A stretch of DNA of 64,000 bases from Methylococcaceae bacterium. GTDB taxonomy: Bacteria; Pseudomonadota; Gammaproteobacteria; Methylococcales; Methylomonadaceae. This document shows, piece by piece, positions 61,201 through 64,000 of the stretch. The stretch spans positions 1 to 64,000 of the forward strand of contig JAUYBL010000033.1 in NCBI GenBank assembly GCA_030693065.1. The letters run 5' to 3'. Numbering within the stretch: position 1 is the first letter of the stretch; every line of letters starts with the position of its first letter. The position numbers and the translations under genes are program-made. The notes under the pieces were generated by a model that ran no database searches, was not told the DNA's origin, and was given only the letters and a program-made list of their open reading frames with translations.

Positions 61201-61549
61201 CCACCACAAACACTCGCCATTGAGGGATGTCGCCGACATGCTGCGATCGTTCAGCTATGCCGCCCATACTGCTCTAGCCCACGCCAGCGCAGAACAGCCC
61301 AAGAATATGGCAAGGTTTGAGCCATTTTTACGTGAGTGGGAAGCAGAGGTTAGCCGCGTTTTCCTAGCCGCATACCTGGAAACAGTAGGCAATTCATTGG
61401 TTGCACCGGATGCACCGCTACGCGACCTACTCGATCTTTTTATACTGGAAAAGGCGCTTTACGATGTGCGCAACGCGCTTGATAAGCGCCCGGATTGGCT
61501 AGTGATTCCGCTCCGCTGCATACTGTCCCGATTGCAATCTGTGATCTAA
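58214..61549 (+). CDS. treS: Trehalose synthase-maltokinase fusion (TreS-Pep2)
   Basis: This 1111-residue fusion starts at the ATG at 58214 (GGAAAAG upstream). Residues about 15-560 are a GH13 trehalose synthase interconverting maltose and trehalose: ITELVINHTS, GMRLDAIPYL with the nucleophile Asp near 219, FLAEVNQWP with the acid/base Glu, and LRNHDEL. Residues about 590-1111 are a maltokinase domain, which makes maltose 1-phosphate for GlgE. Its catalytic loop reads YHGNYHLGHVL near 964, where HGD is usual, and DFKGDP near 984, where DFEG is usual. The kinase half may therefore be altered. It is followed by glgX 63 bases later. Confidence 0.93.
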   Translation: MNETNELKKPQMGNAQWMDDPLWYKDAVIYELHIKAFYDSDNNGTGDFPGLIQKLDYIQDLGVNTLWLLPFYPSPMRDDGYDIADYRNIHPEYGTMADFKLFVKEAHRRGLKIITELVINHTSDQHPWFQAARRAPAGSSKRDFYVWSDSNQKFPETRIIFQDAERSNWTWDEEAHAYYWHRFFHHQPDLNFNNPKVVKAVIKLMRFWLDLGVDGMRLDAIPYLCVREGTQNENLPGTHAVIKQMRAVLDEHYPHCVFLAEVNQWPEDVRDYFSDGDECHMAYHFPLMPRMYMAIAQEDRHPIVDIMRQTPNIPDSCQWAVFLRNHDELTLEMVTDKERDYMYQMYVVDPRARVNVGIRRRLAPLMDNEIDKIKLMNSLLLSMPGSPSLYYGDEIGMGDNFFLGDRNGVRTPMQWSPDRNAGFSRADPQRLYLPPIMDPVYGFGSVNVEAQQRERGSLLNWMQRVLALRKNHQAFGRGKLVFLHPSNRKILAYFRLYQDDIILCVANLSRAAQAVELDLSAYKGRVPVELMGRASFPPIGELPYLLTLPGHNHYWFRLASGQEAPAWHDEHLLPEELPTLVLFDGWNSFFNDRVVPSRIAIAEKVRHQLEEEVLPHFVATQHWSGAKDDVLRRVVINDYAEWGSDGKKWLIALCRVEGDLGVPYSCFLPLALAWENGDEKHLRAMLPSTVAKVRQQAQIGILADAFADAWFCQALQEAIRSRETLSCATGTIRFSPTDAFVSLSKAAANFSIRSLGLQDNNTNVVLAEQYFLKGFRHLEIGIHPEFEMGRFLTEVVKFPNTAPMFGVVEYEDSEGRKMTLALLQGYVRHQGDCWNYTLDYLGRFLEECRTAGEPPKPAEQAHAAYLVLIRTLGQRTGELHNALGKITGDSALDPEPVNGSDLSNWIQHGQAEAQMTLDLLQSREAGFAVSVNELAQTLLARRNALAERLQACSNGQLKSVKTRYHGNYHLGHVLLAQNDFVITDFKGDPTCTFAERHHKHSPLRDVADMLRSFSYAAHTALAHASAEQPKNMARFEPFLREWEAEVSRVFLAAYLETVGNSLVAPDAPLRDLLDLFILEKALYDVRNALDKRPDWLVIPLRCILSRLQSVI

Positions 61550-61612
61550 GGATTGCAGTCTGGTCAGCAGACAGCTCAACCAGGCGCCAAGAATTTTGAC
61601 CCGAGGTTTCAG

Positions 61613-63733
61613 ATGACTAAGACGATAACAGCGGTATGGCCGGGGCGCCCCTATCCGCGCGGTGCATTTTGGGATGGCGAAGGGGTGAATTTTGCTATTT
61701 TTTCCGCGCATGCCGAAAAGGTCGAATTGTGCTTGTTCGATGCCAACGGCAAGAACGAAGTCCAGCGCGTCGAACTCAAAGAGCGCAGCGATTTAGTCTG
61801 GCACTGCTATTTACCCGAAGCCCGCCCCGGATTGCTTTATGGCTTCCGAATTCATGGGCCTTACCGTCCTCAAGATGGGCACCGTTTTAATTCGAACAAA
61901 CTGCTGATAGAGCCCTATGCAAAAGATATAGTGGGAACGCCGCTCTGGAGCGACGCCCATTTCGGCTATCGCATAGGCGCCAAGGACGACGACCTGTCTT
62001 TTAGTCGTCGCGACAATGCCAATGTTATGCCGAAGTGCCGGGTGATCGATCAGGCTTTCGCCTGGGGAAATGACCATCCTCCCGACATTCAATGGTGCGA
62101 TATGGTGATTTATGAGCTGCATGTCAAAGGTTTTACCATGCAACATCCTGATATTCTGCCCAAGTTGCGAGGCACTTATGCCGGATTGGCAATGGACCCC
62201 GTCATAGAGCATCTCCAACGGCTAGGCGTTACCACTGTTGAACTGATGCCGGTGCATGCTTTTCTTGATGATCGCCATCTGGTCGAACGAGGCGCGCGCA
62301 ATTACTGGGGATATAACTCTATAGGCTTTCTGGCGCCCGATTCCCGTTACTCCGCCAGCGGCCAGGTCAGTGAATTTAAAACCATGGTGAAGACCCTGCA
62401 TAAAGCGGGTATTGAGGTGATTCTGGATGTGGTTTACAACCATACCGCTGAAGGGAATCAATTAGGGCCGACACTGTCCTTCCGTGGCATCGATAATGCC
62501 TCCTACTATCGCCTGGAGGAAGACAATCCGCGTTATTACGTAGACTACACCGGCTGCGGGAATACTCTGGACATGCAAGAGTCATGCGTGTTGCAGTTGA
62601 TGATGGACAGCCTGCGTTATTGGGTGCTGGAAATGCATGTAGACGGCTTCCGTTTTGATCTGGCGTCCTCACTGGCAAGAGAGTTACACGAAGTGAACCA
62701 GCTCGGTACCTTCTTTAACACCATCCGTCAGGATCCTGTCCTAAGCACCATCAAGCTGATTGCCGAACCCTGGGATCTGGGCGAAGGCGGCTATCAAGTG
62801 GGAAACTTCCCGTTGGGCTGGTCGGAATGGAACGATAAGTATCGCGATTGTATTCGTTCCTACTGGAAAGGCGATGAAGGCTTGATCGGGGAACTGGCAC
62901 AACGCTTGACTGGCTCCAGCGACCTTTACGAACGCAGTGGACGGACACATGCCAGCATCAATTACATCAGCGCGCACGACGGCTTTACCTTACATGACTT
63001 GGTGACCTACGACACTAAACACAACGAGGCCAATCAAGAAGATAATTCCAGTGGCACCGACAATAACCGTTCCTGGAATTGCGGCGTCGAGGGAGAAACC
63101 GACGATCCGGCGATTAATGCGTTGCGTACACGGCAGCAGCGCAATCTTCTCGCTACCCTACTGTTTTCACAAGGAGTTCCCATGCTGCAGGCAGGCGACG
63201 AGATCGGGCGTACCCAGCTGGGTAATAACAATGCCTATTGTCAGGATAACGCGATTAGCTGGCTCTCATGGGAACTGAAGCAACAGGATCAGGAATTGCT
63301 GGCATTCACCCAACGTATTATCAGCTTGCGCAACCAGCATCCGTTATTTCGGCGACGTTATTTTTTTCAGGGAACCCCCAATTATGGCGGCGAGATTAAA
63401 GATATTGTCTGGCTTAATCCCGATGGCTCCGAAACTAGAGACAACGACTGGAGCCAGGCGTCTACGCATTGTTTGGGCGTTTATTTTGCCGGCGGTAAGC
63501 TGATTGAAACCGACGGGCGCGGACGGCGTTTAAAGGATATTAATCTGCTGTTGCTTCTAAATGCGCATCATGAGGACATCGCATTTATGTTGCCGGAATT
63601 CGAGGAGCATGACTATTGGGAAGTGCTGCTCGACACCCAGGACGCTATCGGTACACCTGATGTTTCACGTTACCAGACGGAACAAGCTTATCCATTGGGT
63701 GGACGCTCGCTTGTGCTGCTGAAGCAGGCATAG
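61613..63733 (+). CDS. glgX: Glycogen debranching enzyme GlgX (isoamylase-type)
   Basis: This 706-residue GH13 debranching enzyme hydrolyses alpha-1,6 branches of glycogen. The N-terminal CBM48 domain begins [22 protein letters not shown]13 motifs are [14 protein letters not shown] near 270, [11 protein letters not shown] near 346 with the nucleophile Asp, [12 protein letters not shown] near 384 and [14 protein letters not shown] near 455. [12 protein letters not shown] is typical of GlgX/TreX. I chose the ATG at 61613 because GAGGTTTCAG precedes it and the family N terminus starts there. It lies between treS-maltokinase and treY. Confidence 0.94.
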   Translation: MTKTITAVWPGRPYPRGAFWDGEGVNFAIFSAHAEKVELCLFDANGKNEVQRVELKERSDLVWHCYLPEARPGLLYGFRIHGPYRPQDGHRFNSNKLLIEPYAKDIVGTPLWSDAHFGYRIGAKDDDLSFSRRDNANVMPKCRVIDQAFAWGNDHPPDIQWCDMVIYELHVKGFTMQHPDILPKLRGTYAGLAMDPVIEHLQRLGVTTVELMPVHAFLDDRHLVERGARNYWGYNSIGFLAPDSRYSASGQVSEFKTMVKTLHKAGIEVILDVVYNHTAEGNQLGPTLSFRGIDNASYYRLEEDNPRYYVDYTGCGNTLDMQESCVLQLMMDSLRYWVLEMHVDGFRFDLASSLARELHEVNQLGTFFNTIRQDPVLSTIKLIAEPWDLGEGGYQVGNFPLGWSEWNDKYRDCIRSYWKGDEGLIGELAQRLTGSSDLYERSGRTHASINYISAHDGFTLHDLVTYDTKHNEANQEDNSSGTDNNRSWNCGVEGETDDPAINALRTRQQRNLLATLLFSQGVPMLQAGDEIGRTQLGNNNAYCQDNAISWLSWELKQQDQELLAFTQRIISLRNQHPLFRRRYFFQGTPNYGGEIKDIVWLNPDGSETRDNDWSQASTHCLGVYFAGGKLIETDGRGRRLKDINLLLLLNAHHEDIAFMLPEFEEHDYWEVLLDTQDAIGTPDVSRYQTEQAYPLGGRSLVLLKQA

Positions 63734-63738
63734 ACAAC

Positions 63739-64000
63739 ATGAAACGCGTGCATAAAAAAGCATCTGCTGCACTGGTTACGCGGCCATCCACATTCTCCGA
63801 TAGTGGCTCTCGCTGGCTATTGTCTGAAGAAAACAGTGGCCGTGAACAAGCGTTTAAGTCGCCCCCACCGCACATTCCATTGTCCACCTATCGTGTGCAA
63901 TTCAACCGCGATTTCACCTTTAATCAGGCGCGCGAGATTGTTCCTTACCTGAGCGAGTTGGGCATCTCACACCTGTATGCCTCGCCCTATCTCAAGGCGC
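63739..64000 (+). CDS. treY: Maltooligosyl trehalose synthase TreY, 5' end only
   Basis: Only the first 87 codons are in the window; the gene runs off the end. After a polar N-terminal extension of about 45 residues, the family start appears as [20 protein letters not shown], then [20 protein letters not shown]. TreY rearranges the end of a maltooligosaccharide to a trehalosyl unit, which TreZ then releases. It starts five bases after glgX. The long N-terminal extension is unusual but its start is clear. Confidence 0.9.
   Translation, partial: MKRVHKKASAALVTRPSTFSDSGSRWLLSEENSGREQAFKSPPPHIPLSTYRVQFNRDFTFNQAREIVPYLSELGISHLYASPYLKA

Overview
The window looks like chromosomal DNA of a Gammaproteobacterium. 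The evidence is a complete RecBCD set, YgfX/YgfZ, RlmD, RlmG, an EfpL-type EF-P paralogue, CysM, a parvulin lipoprotein, BolA, YciI and YciB. A secreted protein with a PEP-CTERM-like tail, the pairing of a PRPP synthetase with an AMP-phosphorylase-like enzyme, and the protein flavour of several small families suggest a methanotroph-like member (Methylococcales). That last step is inference: no methane-oxidation gene is present. No rRNA, tRNA or CRISPR array was seen.

Layout. 0.3-11.8 kb: recC-recB-recD on the minus strand, preceded by a PAS/SpoIIE phosphatase gene. 12-17.5 kb: small conserved or exported proteins, an AraC-type regulator, a PEP-CTERM-like protein, a decayed IS200 transposase and a YjdF-like membrane protein. 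17.6-31.5 kb: hemH, recJ, the yciB-yciI-bolA-ppiC group, a DUF1244/methyltransferase/lipoprotein-hydrolase operon, then a minus-strand run of a large GGDEF-EAL protein, ygfX, a small membrane protein and a YajR-like transporter. 31.7-47.9 kb: ygfZ, a nucleotidyltransferase, PRPP synthetase plus AMP-phosphorylase-like enzyme, a Uma2 protein, rlmD-ydbL-ydbH, cysM, a MepK-like peptidase, a three-gene lipid-type operon (CDP-alcohol transferase, EEP hydrolase, CarS-like), efpL-rlmG, and a 50-residue membrane protein. 48-57.9 kb is the most accessory-looking part: an exported protein, an orphaned antitoxin with a broken RES toxin, a Crp/Fnr regulator, a B12-binding radical SAM enzyme, a diguanylate cyclase, a TRL-like lipoprotein, an LpxL-type acyltransferase, a family 2 glycosyltransferase, a Thr-rich lipoprotein, decayed gene pieces and a PRC-barrel protein. 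58.2 kb to the end: trehalose/glycogen metabolism with treS-maltokinase, glgX and the start of treY, which continues beyond the window.

Two things stand out. First, a dispersed MITE-like repeat family (imperfect terminal inverted repeats around a TTCGACAAGCTC-type core) occurs at least seven times. One copy lies in frame inside recD, and three other copies provide the stop codon of the adjacent gene. Second, the 49.7-56.4 kb block combines a Crp-like regulator, a radical SAM enzyme, an acyltransferase and a glycosyltransferase. Two matching dyads sharing TAGCGTACAGAC lie upstream of its genes, which suggests a co-regulated lipid- or envelope-modifying module whose product I cannot name.
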